From Pseudomonadota bacterium (GTDB lineage Bacteria > Pseudomonadota > Gammaproteobacteria > Burkholderiales > Burkholderiaceae_C): a stretch of 56,603 nucleotides of DNA. The notes beneath the pieces were generated by a model. That model was not told the origin of the DNA. It saw only the letters and a list, made by a program, of their open reading frames with translations, and searched no databases. Positions 17,941-27,400 of the stretch are shown here, piece by piece (the stretch's first letter is position 1; each line of letters opens with the position of its first letter). The DNA lies in NCBI GenBank assembly GCA_030538605.1, contig JAUNTQ010000005.1:34577-91179 (forward strand), read 5' to 3'. A program made the position numbers and the translations under genes.

Positions 17941-18798
17941 ATGCGCGCCCTGTACGACGTGCCCGCGCCGGCCAAGCTCAACCTCTTCTTGCACATCACG
18001 GGCCGCCGCGCCGATGGCTACCACCTGCTGCAATCGGCCTTCATGCTCATCGACTGGTGCGACACCCTGCACTTCGAAGCGCGCCCCGGCGGCGCCCTCA
18101 CGCGCGAAGACCTGGGCGCGCCGCTGCCCGCCGACGACCTCATCCTGCGCGCAGCCCGTGCCCTGCAAGCGGCCACCGGCTGCACCCTGGGCGCACACAT
18201 CGCCATCGACAAGCACATCCCCGCCCAGGCCGGCATGGGCGGCGGCTCATCCGACGCCGCCAGCACCCTGCTCGCCCTCAACCGCCTGTGGGGCCTGGGC
18301 TTGAGCGCACGCGCGCTCGCCGACATCGGCCTGACGCTGGGTGCGGACGTGCCTTTTTTCCTGTCTGGCGGCCACGCGTGGGTCGAAGGCATTGGCGAGC
18401 AGATGCAGCCGCTGGCGCTGCCGCCCGCGCGCTTCGTTGTGGCAAAACCGCCGCAAGGCCTGGACACCGCCGCCATTTTTCGCGCGCCCGCGCTCAAACG
18501 CGACAGCGAGCGTGCTACACTCGCAGGCTTTGCTGCACACCCATACGGCTTCGGCCAAAACGTGTTGCAGCCAGTCGCCGAAGGGCTTTGCCCACAGGTC
18601 ACCCAGGGGCTCAAGCTGCTCGCGCAGCACGGCCTTTCGGGCAAAATGACCGGCTCCGGCAGCGCGGTGTTTGCGCCCTTGCCTTCCGAGGCAAACGCAG
18701 CCAGCACCCTGCAAGGCTGGCCGCCAGACTGGCAAGTGCGCGTATGCAGCAACCTGGTGGCCCACCCGCTTGGCGGTTGGGCAACAGGCGACAATTGA
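17941..18798 (+). CDS. ispE: 4-diphosphocytidyl-2-C-methyl-D-erythritol kinase IspE
   Basis: 285 residues, a GHMP-family kinase of the MEP pathway for isoprenoids. It phosphorylates the 2-hydroxyl of CDP-methylerythritol using ATP. Motifs: PAPAKLNLFLHITGRRADGYH at the N-terminus with the catalytic Lys and substrate site, the ATP loop QAGMGGGSSDAAS, and LGADVPFFLSGGHAWVEGIGE. The C-terminal GHMP domain holds KMTGSGSAVFA. It is followed by tRNA-Gln and prs, the common proteobacterial arrangement. Confidence 0.97.
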   Translation: MRALYDVPAPAKLNLFLHITGRRADGYHLLQSAFMLIDWCDTLHFEARPGGALTREDLGAPLPADDLILRAARALQAATGCTLGAHIAIDKHIPAQAGMGGGSSDAASTLLALNRLWGLGLSARALADIGLTLGADVPFFLSGGHAWVEGIGEQMQPLALPPARFVVAKPPQGLDTAAIFRAPALKRDSERATLAGFAAHPYGFGQNVLQPVAEGLCPQVTQGLKLLAQHGLSGKMTGSGSAVFAPLPSEANAASTLQGWPPDWQVRVCSNLVAHPLGGWATGDN

Positions 18799-18842
18799 GT
18801 TGAAAGGTGGCAGGCCGCTCGCAAGAGGCCTGCCTCCCGTGT

Positions 18843-18919
18843 AGGGGAGTGGCCAAGTTGGTTAAGGCACCGGATTTTGATTCCGGCATGCGAGGGTTCG
18901 AGTCCTTCCTCCCCTGCCA
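18843..18919 (+). tRNA. tRNA-Gln (anticodon TTG)
   Basis: A 77-nt cloverleaf: acceptor AGGGGAG pairs fully with CTCCCCT, discriminator G, encoded CCA. The D-stem is GCC/GGC with an AAGTTGGTTAA loop. Anticodon stem CCGGA/TCCGG with loop TTTTGAT gives anticodon TTG. The T-arm is GAGGG-TTCGAGT-CCTTC. The position between ispE and prs is typical. Confidence 0.97.
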
Positions 18920-18928
18920 AACCTCTTC

Positions 18929-18958
18929 GCCGGATCAGGCGCTTTTTTTTGATCCGGC
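18929..18958 (+). terminator. Hairpin with T-run after tRNA-Gln
   Basis: GCCGGATCA (18929-18937) pairs perfectly with TGATCCGGC (18950-18958), and the loop holds GGCGC plus a run of T. The T-run lies inside the loop rather than after the stem, so this may be a processing or attenuation hairpin more than a classic terminator. prs starts 90 nt further on. Confidence 0.5.
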
Positions 18959-19048
18959 CCCGGGGTGCCCGGTCGGCATGCAGGCCGCTGGCACCTTCGA
19001 GTTACAGGCATCTTGCCGCACCGTTTCAGTGATTCGCCGCAAAAGCCC

Positions 19049-20026
19049 ATGCAGAAGCCATCCTCTCCTGACTTTCTGGTCTTCACGGGCAACGCCAATC
19101 CCGCACTTGCACAGGAAATCGCCAGCACGCTGGGCATCAGCCTGGGTGCGGCCGACGTGGGCCGCTTCTCCGACGGCGAAGTCACCGTCGAGCTCAAGCA
19201 GAACGTGCGCGCCCGCGACGTGTTCGTGGTGCAGCCCACCTGCGCGCCCACCAACGAAAACCTGATGGAACTGCTGATCATGGTCGATGCGCTCAAGCGC
19301 GCATCGGTCGAGCGCATCAGCGCCGTCATCCCCTACTTCGGCTACGCGCGGCAAGACCGCCGCCCGCGCTCCACCCGCGTGCCCATCAGCGCCAAGGTGG
19401 TGGCCGATCTGCTGCAAACCGTGGGCGTGAACAACGTGCTCACCATGGATCTGCACGCCGACCAGATCCAGGGCTTTTTCGACATCCCGGTCGACAACAT
19501 CTACGCCTCGCCCGTGCTGCTGGGCGACTTGCGCCAGAAGAACTACGACGACCTGCTCGTCGTCAGCCCCGACGTGGGCGGCGTGGTGCGCGCACGTGCG
19601 CTGGCCAAGCAGCTGCACTGCGACCTGGCCATCATCGACAAGCGCCGCCCCAAGGCCAACGTGAGCGAGGTGATGCACGTCATCGGCGACATCGACGGTC
19701 GCAACTGCGTCATCATGGACGACATGATCGACACCGCCGGCACGCTGGTCAAAGCCGCCGAGGTGCTGAAAGAGCGCGGTGCCAAGAAGGTCTACGCCTA
19801 TTGCACGCACCCCATCTTCAGCGGCCCCGCCATCGAGCGCATCGCCAAGGGCAGCGCACTTGACGAGGTGGTGGTGACCAACACCATTCCGCTGTCCGAC
19901 GCGGCGGCGCAATGCCCCAAGATTCGCCAGCTCACCGTGGCGCCGCTGATCGCCCAGACGATTCAGCGCATTGCCCGCGGCGAGTCGGTGATGGGCCTTT
20001 TCCAGGAACAGGAAAACCTGTTCTGA
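19049..20026 (+). CDS. prs: Ribose-phosphate pyrophosphokinase (PRPP synthase)
   Basis: 325 residues. It transfers pyrophosphate from ATP to ribose-5-phosphate to make PRPP for nucleotide, His and Trp synthesis. Recognised features: [14 protein letters not shown] at the start, the ATP/regulatory segment [32 protein letters not shown], the flexible loop [10 protein letters not shown] and the PRPP-binding loop [13 protein letters not shown]. The start at MQKPSSPDF fits the family length; an ATG at 18965 would read through the downstream flank of the tRNA. It is followed 105 nt later by rplY, a conserved pair. Confidence 0.97.
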   Translation: MQKPSSPDFLVFTGNANPALAQEIASTLGISLGAADVGRFSDGEVTVELKQNVRARDVFVVQPTCAPTNENLMELLIMVDALKRASVERISAVIPYFGYARQDRRPRSTRVPISAKVVADLLQTVGVNNVLTMDLHADQIQGFFDIPVDNIYASPVLLGDLRQKNYDDLLVVSPDVGGVVRARALAKQLHCDLAIIDKRRPKANVSEVMHVIGDIDGRNCVIMDDMIDTAGTLVKAAEVLKERGAKKVYAYCTHPIFSGPAIERIAKGSALDEVVVTNTIPLSDAAAQCPKIRQLTVAPLIAQTIQRIARGESVMGLFQEQENLF

Positions 20027-20131
20027 GGCCCCCCATGCCGCGCGTTGCGCGCTGCCGGTTCGGCAGCACGCAGCGCGCGGCTTTTTCAACCTGAGCCCCA
20101 CTGGTCGCGGTGGGCTCCAACGGAGTTACAC

Positions 20132-20764
20132 ATGAAATTCGTCGCTTTTGAGCGCAGCAAGCAGGGTACGGGTGCGAGCCGCCGTCTGCGCAACGCGGGC
20201 AAGGTGCCCGGCATTGTTTACGGCGGTGAGGGCGAGCCCCAGCTGATCGAGCTCGACCACAACGCGCTGTGGCAAGCCATCAAGAAAGAGGCTTTCCACT
20301 CGTCCGTGCTCGACATGGAGCTGGCCGGCAAGACCGCCAAGGTGCTGCTGCGCGACCTGCAGATTCACCCGTTCAGGCAGCAGATCCTGCACATCGACTT
20401 CCAGCGCGTGTCGGCCAAGCAGAAGATCCACATGAAGGTGCCGCTGCACTACAGCGGCGAGGAAGAGTCGAACGCCGTCAAGATCGACAAGTGCCTGGTC
20501 AACCACATCCTGAACGAGCTGGACGTGAGCTGCCTGCCCGCCGATCTGCCTGAGGCGATCAACGTCGATCTGTCCAAGCTGGAAAAGGGCGACACGCTCA
20601 CGCTCAAGGCCGTCGAGCTGCCCAAGGGCGTGGAAGCCGTGCTGCACGGCCACAGCGCCGAAGACGTGGTGCTGGTCTCCGTGGTGATGCCCGCTGCCGA
20701 GAAGTCGGCCGCCGACGATGCCGCTGACGCCGCCGCCCCGGCCGCCGACGCCGACAAGAAGTGA
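20132..20764 (+). CDS. rplY: 50S ribosomal protein L25 / general stress protein Ctc
   Basis: 210 residues: the long Ctc form, with the 5S-rRNA-binding L25 domain ([47 protein letters not shown]) and then the TL5-type beta domain ([24 protein letters not shown]). The last 25 residues are acidic and Ala-rich. GGAG 8 nt upstream fixes the start. It lies between prs and pth as in many proteobacteria and is followed by a strong terminator. Confidence 0.96.
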   Translation: MKFVAFERSKQGTGASRRLRNAGKVPGIVYGGEGEPQLIELDHNALWQAIKKEAFHSSVLDMELAGKTAKVLLRDLQIHPFRQQILHIDFQRVSAKQKIHMKVPLHYSGEEESNAVKIDKCLVNHILNELDVSCLPADLPEAINVDLSKLEKGDTLTLKAVELPKGVEAVLHGHSAEDVVLVSVVMPAAEKSAADDAADAAAPAADADKK

Positions 20765-20818
20765 TGCACGGCTGAGCGCGTGGGCCGTTTGTGCCCGCGC
20801 GGCAGTCATCACCGCTCA

Positions 20819-20846
20819 CGGCCCGCTGTTTCAGCGGGCCGTTTTT
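20819..20846 (+). terminator. Intrinsic terminator after rplY
   Basis: CGGCCCGCTG-TTT-CAGCGGGCCG is a perfect 10-bp stem followed by TTTTTG. It lies about 55 nt after the rplY stop codon and separates rplY from pth. Confidence 0.9.
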
Positions 20847-20877
20847 GTTTCTGCGTGATGCATGCAAGCCGCGTGCG

Positions 20878-20883
20878 GATAAT
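20878..20883 (+). promoter_or_regulatory. Possible -10 element giving a leaderless pth mRNA
   Basis: GATAAT ends 8 nt before the pth ATG, and there is no Shine-Dalgarno sequence between them. If used, transcription would start within a few bases of the start codon. The terminator just upstream makes a separate promoter here likely. No good -35 was found. Confidence 0.4.
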
Positions 20884-20891
20884 CCCGCCCC

Positions 20892-21509
20892 ATGATCAAG
20901 TTACTGGTTGGCCTGGGCAATCCCGGCCCCGAATACGAGGCCACGCGGCACAACGCGGGCTTCTGGTTCATCGATGCCGCCGCGCGTGCGCTGGGCGTGC
21001 AGCTGGTGCACGAGCGCGGCTACCACGGCCTGATGGCACGCACCAGCGTGCGGGGGCAGAACGTGTGGCTGCTCCAGCCGCAGACCTTCATGAACCTGTC
21101 GGGCAAGTCGGTGGCGGCGCTGGCGCGCTTTTACAAGATCGCGCCCGAGGAGGTGCTGGTGGCGCATGACGAGCTGGACCTGCCCGCGGGCGAGGCCAGG
21201 CTCAAGCAAGGCGGCGGCCATGCGGGGCACAACGGGCTGCGCGACATTCACGCGCAACTGGGCGTGCCGGATTATTGGCGGCTGCGCCTGGGCATTGGCC
21301 ACCCCGGCGTGCGCTCGGAAGTGGTGGGCTGGGTGCTGCGCAAGCCGCCGCTGGACGAGCAGATCGGCATCGAACAGGTGATTGACCGTGCGGTGAAAGC
21401 CCTGCCCGATCTGCTGGCGGGCGAGATGACCCGCGCCACCACCCTCATTCACACCGCCAAGCCGCCCCGCCCCAAGCCGACGCGCCCAGCGCCTGATGCA
21501 GCGGGGTGA
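20892..21509 (+). CDS. pth: Peptidyl-tRNA hydrolase
   Basis: 205 residues. It releases tRNA from drop-off peptidyl-tRNA. Conserved parts: [20 protein letters not shown] with the catalytic His and Asn, [24 protein letters not shown] (catalytic Asp) and the [13 protein letters not shown] loop. The last 25 residues are a Pro/Lys-rich tail, longer than in E. coli. No ribosome-binding site is visible; a GATAAT box sits 8 nt before the start. Confidence 0.97.
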   Translation: MIKLLVGLGNPGPEYEATRHNAGFWFIDAAARALGVQLVHERGYHGLMARTSVRGQNVWLLQPQTFMNLSGKSVAALARFYKIAPEEVLVAHDELDLPAGEARLKQGGGHAGHNGLRDIHAQLGVPDYWRLRLGIGHPGVRSEVVGWVLRKPPLDEQIGIEQVIDRAVKALPDLLAGEMTRATTLIHTAKPPRPKPTRPAPDAAG

Positions 21510-21633
21510 TGGGCTCAGCCGGACGTGGTCAACAGCCAGACTGCCTCATGCCAAGGACACAAAGGATTCGCGAAGGACGCGAAAAAAAAGGATGAACGGG
21601 TGCAGCAGGCGATGACGATTTGAATAAAAAATG

Positions 21634-21709
21634 AGCTGCTTGCGTACGTTTTAAAGGGTTTTCAGCATGTTTTTCATCTGAAAAAGCTTTAAAACATGCG
21701 CAAGCAGCT
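21634..21709. repeat. 76-bp palindromic repeat, copy 3
   Basis: AGCTGCTTGCGTACGTTTTAA pairs with TTTAAAACATGCGCAAGCAGCT; the middle holds TTTTCAGCATG. It is followed by ATTTTTATTTT and lies between the 3' ends of two convergent genes, where it could stop transcription from either side. Confidence 0.85.
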
Positions 21710-21745
21710 ATTTTTATTTTGTTTGAGTTGATGACGGGCGATGCG

Positions 21746-21768
21746 TCGGAATCGCTTCGCGGTTCCGA
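21746..21768. repeat. Hairpin repeat, GGAATC-loop-GGTTCC family, copy 2
   Basis: TCGGAATCGCTTCGCGGTTCCGA folds as a short hairpin and is followed by CCTACGGG, as in the other members (6784, 48017, 51155). Confidence 0.7.
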
Positions 21769-21787
21769 CCTACGGGCTCTCCCTTCA

Positions 21788-21969
21788 GGGCTTGTGTATG
21801 CACACATCTTTGTAGGCTGGGTAGAGCGCAAGCGAAACCCGGCAGACCGGCTCGCGCAAGCGCTGGGTTTCGCCTTCGGCTCTCCCCAGCCTACGGGGCA
21901 ACGGCCTGTTCACGGTGCCGGAAAAATCGCTCGTGCAACGCCAAGTGAGATGTGTGCATGCACAAGCCC
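21788..21969. repeat. Composite palindrome: GTAGGCTGGG copy 3 inside a 22-bp outer inverted repeat
   Basis: The inner 21812-21894 is the GTAGGCTGGGTAGAGC hairpin. It is enclosed by GGGCTTGTGTATGCACACATCT (21788-21809) and its inverted copy (21948-21969), which differ at one base. The other two inner copies (6286, 10999) keep only a trace of this outer arm on one side. The 182-bp unit looks like a small non-autonomous element. Confidence 0.7.
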
Positions 21970-22002
21970 TTCAGGCAGAGGGCGCAAAACCGCGCTCACG
22001 CC

Positions 22003-22431
<429 letters not shown>

Positions 22432-22484
22432 TTATCGGCACCAGACAAAGCCGACACGCCCGGTGTTGATAATGCCGCCGACCC

Positions 22485-23453
22485 ATGAGCCGCTTTCTTT
22501 TCAGGCGTGTCCTGACCCTTTTTGCCACGCTGGCGGTGACCAGCCTGATCGTGTTCGCCGTGCTGGAGGTGCTGCCCGGCAACGCGGCGCAGGTGCTGCT
22601 GGGCCCGGACGCCGATGCCGAAGCGGTGGCCGCCAAGGCGGCCGAGCTGGGCCTTGACCGCCCTGCGCACACCCGCTATCTGGAGTGGGCAGGCGGGCTG
22701 CTGCGCGGGGACATGGGCGTGTCTTATGCCTATGGCACGCCGGTGGCCACGCTGATTGGCGAGCGGCTGCTGCTGACGGTACCGCTGGCGCTGCTGGCCA
22801 TGGGGCTAACGACGGCGCTGGCGCTGGGGGTGGGCGTGTATGCGGCGGCGCGCCACAACCGCGCGGGTGATCTGGCAACGATGGCGCTGGCGCAACTGGG
22901 CATCGCCATTCCCAACTTCTGGTTTGCCATCCTGCTCATCCTGCTGTTTTCGGTGAAGCTGCAATGGCTGGCATCGGGCGGATTTGACGGCTGGTATTTC
23001 GGCGATGGCGTGTGGGCCGGGCTGTGGCAGGGCGCAAGGGCGCTGATCCTGCCCGCCGTGGCGCTGGCGGCAGTGCAGGCGGCGATTCTGGCGCGCTTTG
23101 TGCGCTCGGCGGTGCTGGAGGTGATGCGCGAGGACTTCGTGCGCACGGCGCGCGCCAAGGGGCTGTCGCCGCGCGCCACGCTGTGGCGGCATGTGCTGCG
23201 CAATGCGCTGATTCCGGTGGTGACGGTGATGGGCTTGCAGTTTGCCGAGCTGCTGGCGGGCACCATCGTGGTGGAAAGCGTGTTCTATCTGCCGGGCCTG
23301 GGGCGCCTGATTTTCCAGAGCATCGCCAACCGCGACCTGATCGTGGTGCGCAACTGCGTGCTGCTGCTGGCGGCGATGGTGGTCATCGTCAACTTCATCG
23401 TCGATGTGCTGTATGTGGTGATCGACCCGCGCGTGAAGGTGGCACGCACATGA
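22485..23453 (+). CDS. ABC transporter permease, DppB/OppB type
   Basis: 322 residues, six predicted membrane spans. The N-terminus FLFRRVLTLFATLAVTSLIV and the following LGLDRP segment are typical of dipeptide/nickel permeases. The cytoplasmic EAA loop that contacts the ATPase is seen as DFVRTARAKGLSPRATLWRH. It forms a pair with the next gene, overlapping at ATGA. A GATAAT box lies 11 nt before the ATG with no Shine-Dalgarno sequence between. No binding protein or ATPase gene is adjacent, so the substrate cannot be told; peptides, nickel or glutathione are possible. Confidence 0.9.
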   Translation: MSRFLFRRVLTLFATLAVTSLIVFAVLEVLPGNAAQVLLGPDADAEAVAAKAAELGLDRPAHTRYLEWAGGLLRGDMGVSYAYGTPVATLIGERLLLTVPLALLAMGLTTALALGVGVYAAARHNRAGDLATMALAQLGIAIPNFWFAILLILLFSVKLQWLASGGFDGWYFGDGVWAGLWQGARALILPAVALAAVQAAILARFVRSAVLEVMREDFVRTARAKGLSPRATLWRHVLRNALIPVVTVMGLQFAELLAGTIVVESVFYLPGLGRLIFQSIANRDLIVVRNCVLLLAAMVVIVNFIVDVLYVVIDPRVKVART

Positions 23454-24301
23454 CGGCGCAACACCCCCAGCGTGGCTGGTGGCCGCGCGCGCGGCGGCAC
23501 CCGGGCTTCGTGCTGGGCGGCGTGCTCTCGCTGGCGCTGGTGCTGGCCGCGGCGCTGTCGCTGGTGTGGACGCCCTACGCCGTGCACGGCGTGGACATGG
23601 ACGCCGCGCTGCTGCCGCCCGGCGCGGCGCACTGGCTGGGCACCGACGCGTATGGGCGCGACGTGCTTTCGCTGCTGCTGGTGGGGGCGCAGGCGTCGAT
23701 CGTGGTGGGGGTGATTGCCGTGGGCATCGGCGTGCTGGCGGGCGTGGCGCTGGGGCTGCTGGCGGCGGCGCGCGGCGGCTGGGTGGAAGAGACCATCATG
23801 CGCGCGGTGGACTTCGGCTTCGCCTTTCCGGCCATCCTCACGGCCATCATGCTCACCGCCGTGTATGGGCCGGGCATGGTCAACGCCATCATCGCCATCG
23901 GCCTTTACAACATCCCGGCCTTTGCGCGCATCACCCGCGCGGCGGCCAAAGTGGCGTGGAGCCGCGACTACGTGCGCGCCGCGCGCGCGCTGGGGCGCAG
24001 CGCCTGGGCCATCACCTGGGCGCACGTGCTGCCCAACGTGGCCGCCGTGCTCACGGTGCAGGCCACCATCCGCTTTGCCATTGCCATCCTGGCCGAAGCC
24101 GCGCTGTCTTACCTGGGCATGGGCACGCAGCCGCCCCAGCCCAGCTGGGGCCGCATGCTGGCCGAGGCGCAAACCCTGCTCTACGACGCGCCCCTGCTCG
24201 CCGTGTGGCCGGGCCTGGCCATTGCCCTGGCCGTGCTGGGGCTGAACCTGCTGGGCGATGGGCTGCGCGATGTGAACGATGTGCGCTTGCAGGGGCGTTG
24301 A
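23450..24301 (+). CDS. ABC transporter permease, DppC/OppC type
   Basis: 283 residues. It overlaps the preceding permease by 4 bases (ATGA). It has the DppC-type N-terminal span, the motif HWLGTDAYGRDVLSLLLVGA and the EAA loop DYVRAARALGRSAWAITWAH, and ends with the LGLNLLGDGLRD signature. Together with the first gene it would make a heterodimeric channel. The next gene is the unrelated yehI-like one, so the ATPase and the solute-binding protein must be encoded elsewhere or are lost. Confidence 0.9.
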   Translation: MTAQHPQRGWWPRARRHPGFVLGGVLSLALVLAAALSLVWTPYAVHGVDMDAALLPPGAAHWLGTDAYGRDVLSLLLVGAQASIVVGVIAVGIGVLAGVALGLLAAARGGWVEETIMRAVDFGFAFPAILTAIMLTAVYGPGMVNAIIAIGLYNIPAFARITRAAAKVAWSRDYVRAARALGRSAWAITWAHVLPNVAAVLTVQATIRFAIAILAEAALSYLGMGTQPPQPSWGRMLAEAQTLLYDAPLLAVWPGLAIALAVLGLNLLGDGLRDVNDVRLQGR

Positions 24302-24375
24302 AGTGAAGGCTTGGAGGGACAGCCGAACAGCCGGACGCGAAAGAAAACCGAAAATATTTTTGCTATTTTATAAAT

Positions 24376-24451
24376 AGCTTCTTGCGCGCGATTTAAAATA
24401 ATTTCAGCATTAAAAGATAAATAATTTGTTTTAATACATACGCTAACAGCT
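24376..24451. repeat. 76-bp palindromic repeat, copy 4
   Basis: AGCTTCTTGCGCGCG at the left and CATACGCTAACAGCT at the right; arms more diverged, length exactly 76. The middle holds ATTTCAGCATT, shared with other copies, and CCTTTTTTTAT follows. It lies in the 179-bp gap between the permease operon and the yehI-like gene and may insulate them. Confidence 0.75.
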
Positions 24452-24480
24452 CCTTTTTTTATCATCACCACACCTGACCC

Positions 24481-27400
24481 ATGCAACGCTTTGAATTGAT
24501 TGAAGGCAAGTCGGCCAAGTTCTGGGAAGTGCAGTGCGATGGCGACAGCCTCACGGTGCGCTACGGGCGCATAGGCACGCAAGGCCAGACGCAAACCAAG
24601 ACCCTGGCCGACGCGACGGCGGCGCTGAAAGAGCGCGACAAGCTCATCAGGGAAAAAACCGGCAAGGGCTACAGCGAAGTGGACGCCGACGCGCAGGCTG
24701 CCCCGACCGCCGTGGCACCCAAGGCGACGCCCCCCAAAACGACCGCACCCGCCGCCCCCACCGTGGCCCAGGCAGCCCCGCCAGCGCAAGTCGTAGCTGC
24801 ACCTGCGCGCGCACCCGAGCCGCCGCCTGCCCCCGGCCGCATCGACCCCGCCGCGCTCGACTGGCCGCAAGGCGGGCTTGACGAGAAAGCGCGCAAGGCG
24901 CTGCGGCTGCCCGTCGTGCGCGGCGTGCATTGCCCGCCGCTGCCCAAGGTGCTGGGCACACTGGCTTACCCGCCCGTGCTTTACGCCAGCCCTGGCGGCC
25001 ACGAAGCCCGCAACCTGCAAACCCTTGGCCAACCGCTGGGCCATCAATGGACGTACTGGGGCGGCGACAGCCCACTTCACCTCACGCGCGAGCGTCTGGC
25101 CAAGCCCGACATCGCCTTCTGGCAAGAGGCCACCGCCCAGTGCGTGGGCGACCCCGCAGCCCACCAGTGGCTCATGCAAATCGGCAGCGCCCTTCACGGC
25201 GTGGCCTTTATACTGGAGGTGGTGCTGCCGATGCAGGCAGGCGCACCAGACGCTCGCCTGCTGCCCTATGCGCTGAAAAACTTGCGTCACACCATCGCCG
25301 CCGCCGCCGAGCCGGCCTACCGGGCCGCCTTCGCCGTGGCCGAGCGCCTGCGCGAGAGCGCGCCTGCGCTACACGAGGCCACCGCCTACCTTTTCCCCCA
25401 TCACCAGGCATGGGTGGACGACGCCCTCGCCCTGCCGCCGCAGTCTGACCGGTGGCTGGCCGACTGCGTGATGACGGTCGATCAGCTACGCGGCTACCTC
25501 CAAGGCGCGCAGTGGCTCCACGACCTGGACGACGCTCTCGCGCTTCAGTTGCACCTGCACGGCACCCAGGCCATGCCGCTGCTGCACGACCTCATCCAGC
25601 GCCTGCATAACCGAAACTACGTCGTTGATGCGCTGCTCCACCACGTCGGCACCCTGCGTTGCCCCGAGCAAATCCCCGTGCTCATGCGCCACATGGCGCA
25701 GCACAAGCCAGCGCGCGCCGCGCTCGACCACGTGGCCGAGCAGCACCCCGCTGCCGCGCTCTACACCGCCATTGCCCACCTGCACGCGCACCCCGGCGAG
25801 CCGCTGCAAGGCTGGGCGCTGCGCCTGGCCACGCGCCACCCCGACGCGCTGCGCCAGGCGCTGGCCGTGCTGGCGGGCGACGAAGCCGCTGCGGCCCGCG
25901 CCTTTGCGGACAAGCTCGGCGCACTCGAAGCGCTCGCCGCATCTGAAGCGCTCCCCGGCGAATTGCCAGAGCTGCTGCGCCACCCGCCCTGGCTGCGCGA
26001 GCTGCGCGCGCAGCCGCTGCCCACACTCGACGTGCCGCAGCTGCCACACACGCCGCGCATCGACTGGCCCGATGAAGAGCTGGCGCAACTGCGCGCCATG
26101 CCCGCAAACAGCTGGGCCAGACAACACGTGCGCCAAAGCGCTGGCAAAGGGCCGAAGGGGCTTGAGATCGCCTTGCTGAGCTACCTCGGCATCCGCCATG
26201 AAGCCATCGACGCCATCCTGGCGGGCAGACCCATCACCGGCAAAGACCTGCGGCCATCGGCCAACGGCAGCAAACACGACCCCGACCTGCTGCGGCTGCT
26301 GCCCCCCGACTTCGCCCTCCAGCTATGGAACCACTACCCCGCCAAACAGTGGTGGCACAACGTTGACAGCGTGCGCGCCCTGCTGGCATTGCACGGCGTG
26401 GCCGCCCTGCCCGGCTTTGCCGCCTACTGCCACACCTACCCGGCGCTTGGCCTGCCCGCCGCTTTGCGCGTGGATGACCAGGGCGTGGCCAGCGCCGCCC
26501 TGCACGCGCTGCGCAATGCCACCAAAGCCAAGGACGCAGCACAGCGCTGGCTGCGCGCATGGCCGCGCACCGCCGCCAGCGTGGCCCTGCGCGAAGCCTT
26601 CTCCGCCGACAAGGCCGGGCGCGACAACGGCACCTTCGCCCTGCGCTGGTTGATGCGCGAGGGGCATGAGGCACTGCTCGCCGAAGTGGCCGCCGCCTAC
26701 GGCCCCCGGATGAGCGCCGCGCTCGCCGCGCTGCAAAGCGCCGACCCGCTGCACGTGCTGCCCGCGCGCATGCCAGCGCTGCCCGCCTTCTTTGCCCCCG
26801 CCACCCTGGCCCGCCCGCTGCTTGCCGATGGGCGCGCGCTGCCCTTGTCTGCCGTGCAGCACATCGCCAGCATGCTGGCCATCAGCAAGCTCGACGCACC
26901 GTATGTCGGCATCGACACGGTGCGCGCGCTCTGCACGCCCGACTCGCTCGATGCGTTTGCGTGGGACCTGTTCGAGGCCTGGCTCGATGCCGACGCCCCC
27001 GCCAAAGAGGGCTGGGCCTTTGCCGCGCTCGGCCTGCTGGGCACCGACGCCACGGTGCGCCGCCTCACGCCCAAGATACGCGAGTGGCCGGGCGAATCGG
27101 CACACGCGCGTGCCGTCACCGGGCTGGACGTGCTCACCGCCATCGGCACCGACCTGGCGCTGATGAACCTCAGCGCCATCGCCAACAAGCTCAAGTTCAA
27201 GGGCCTGCAAGAGAAAGCGCGCGAGAAAATCGCCGCCATCGCCGAAGCGCGCGACCTGACCCCCGACGAACTGGCCGACCGCCTGGTGCCCGACCTGGGG
27301 CTGGACGAAGGCAGCGCGCTGGCGCTGGACTTTGGCCCGCGCCAGTTCAGCGTGGCTTTTGACGAAACGCTCAAGCCCTTCGTGCGCGATGCGCAAGGCG

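Larger units (their letters stand above)
21510..22002. other. Repeat-filled gap between convergent pth and ferredoxin genes
   Basis: The 493 bases hold three repeat families in a row: the 76-bp palindrome (21634-21709), a GGAATCG/CGGTTCC hairpin (21746-21768) and a composite palindrome (21788-21969). No protein gene is supported. Confidence 0.7.
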
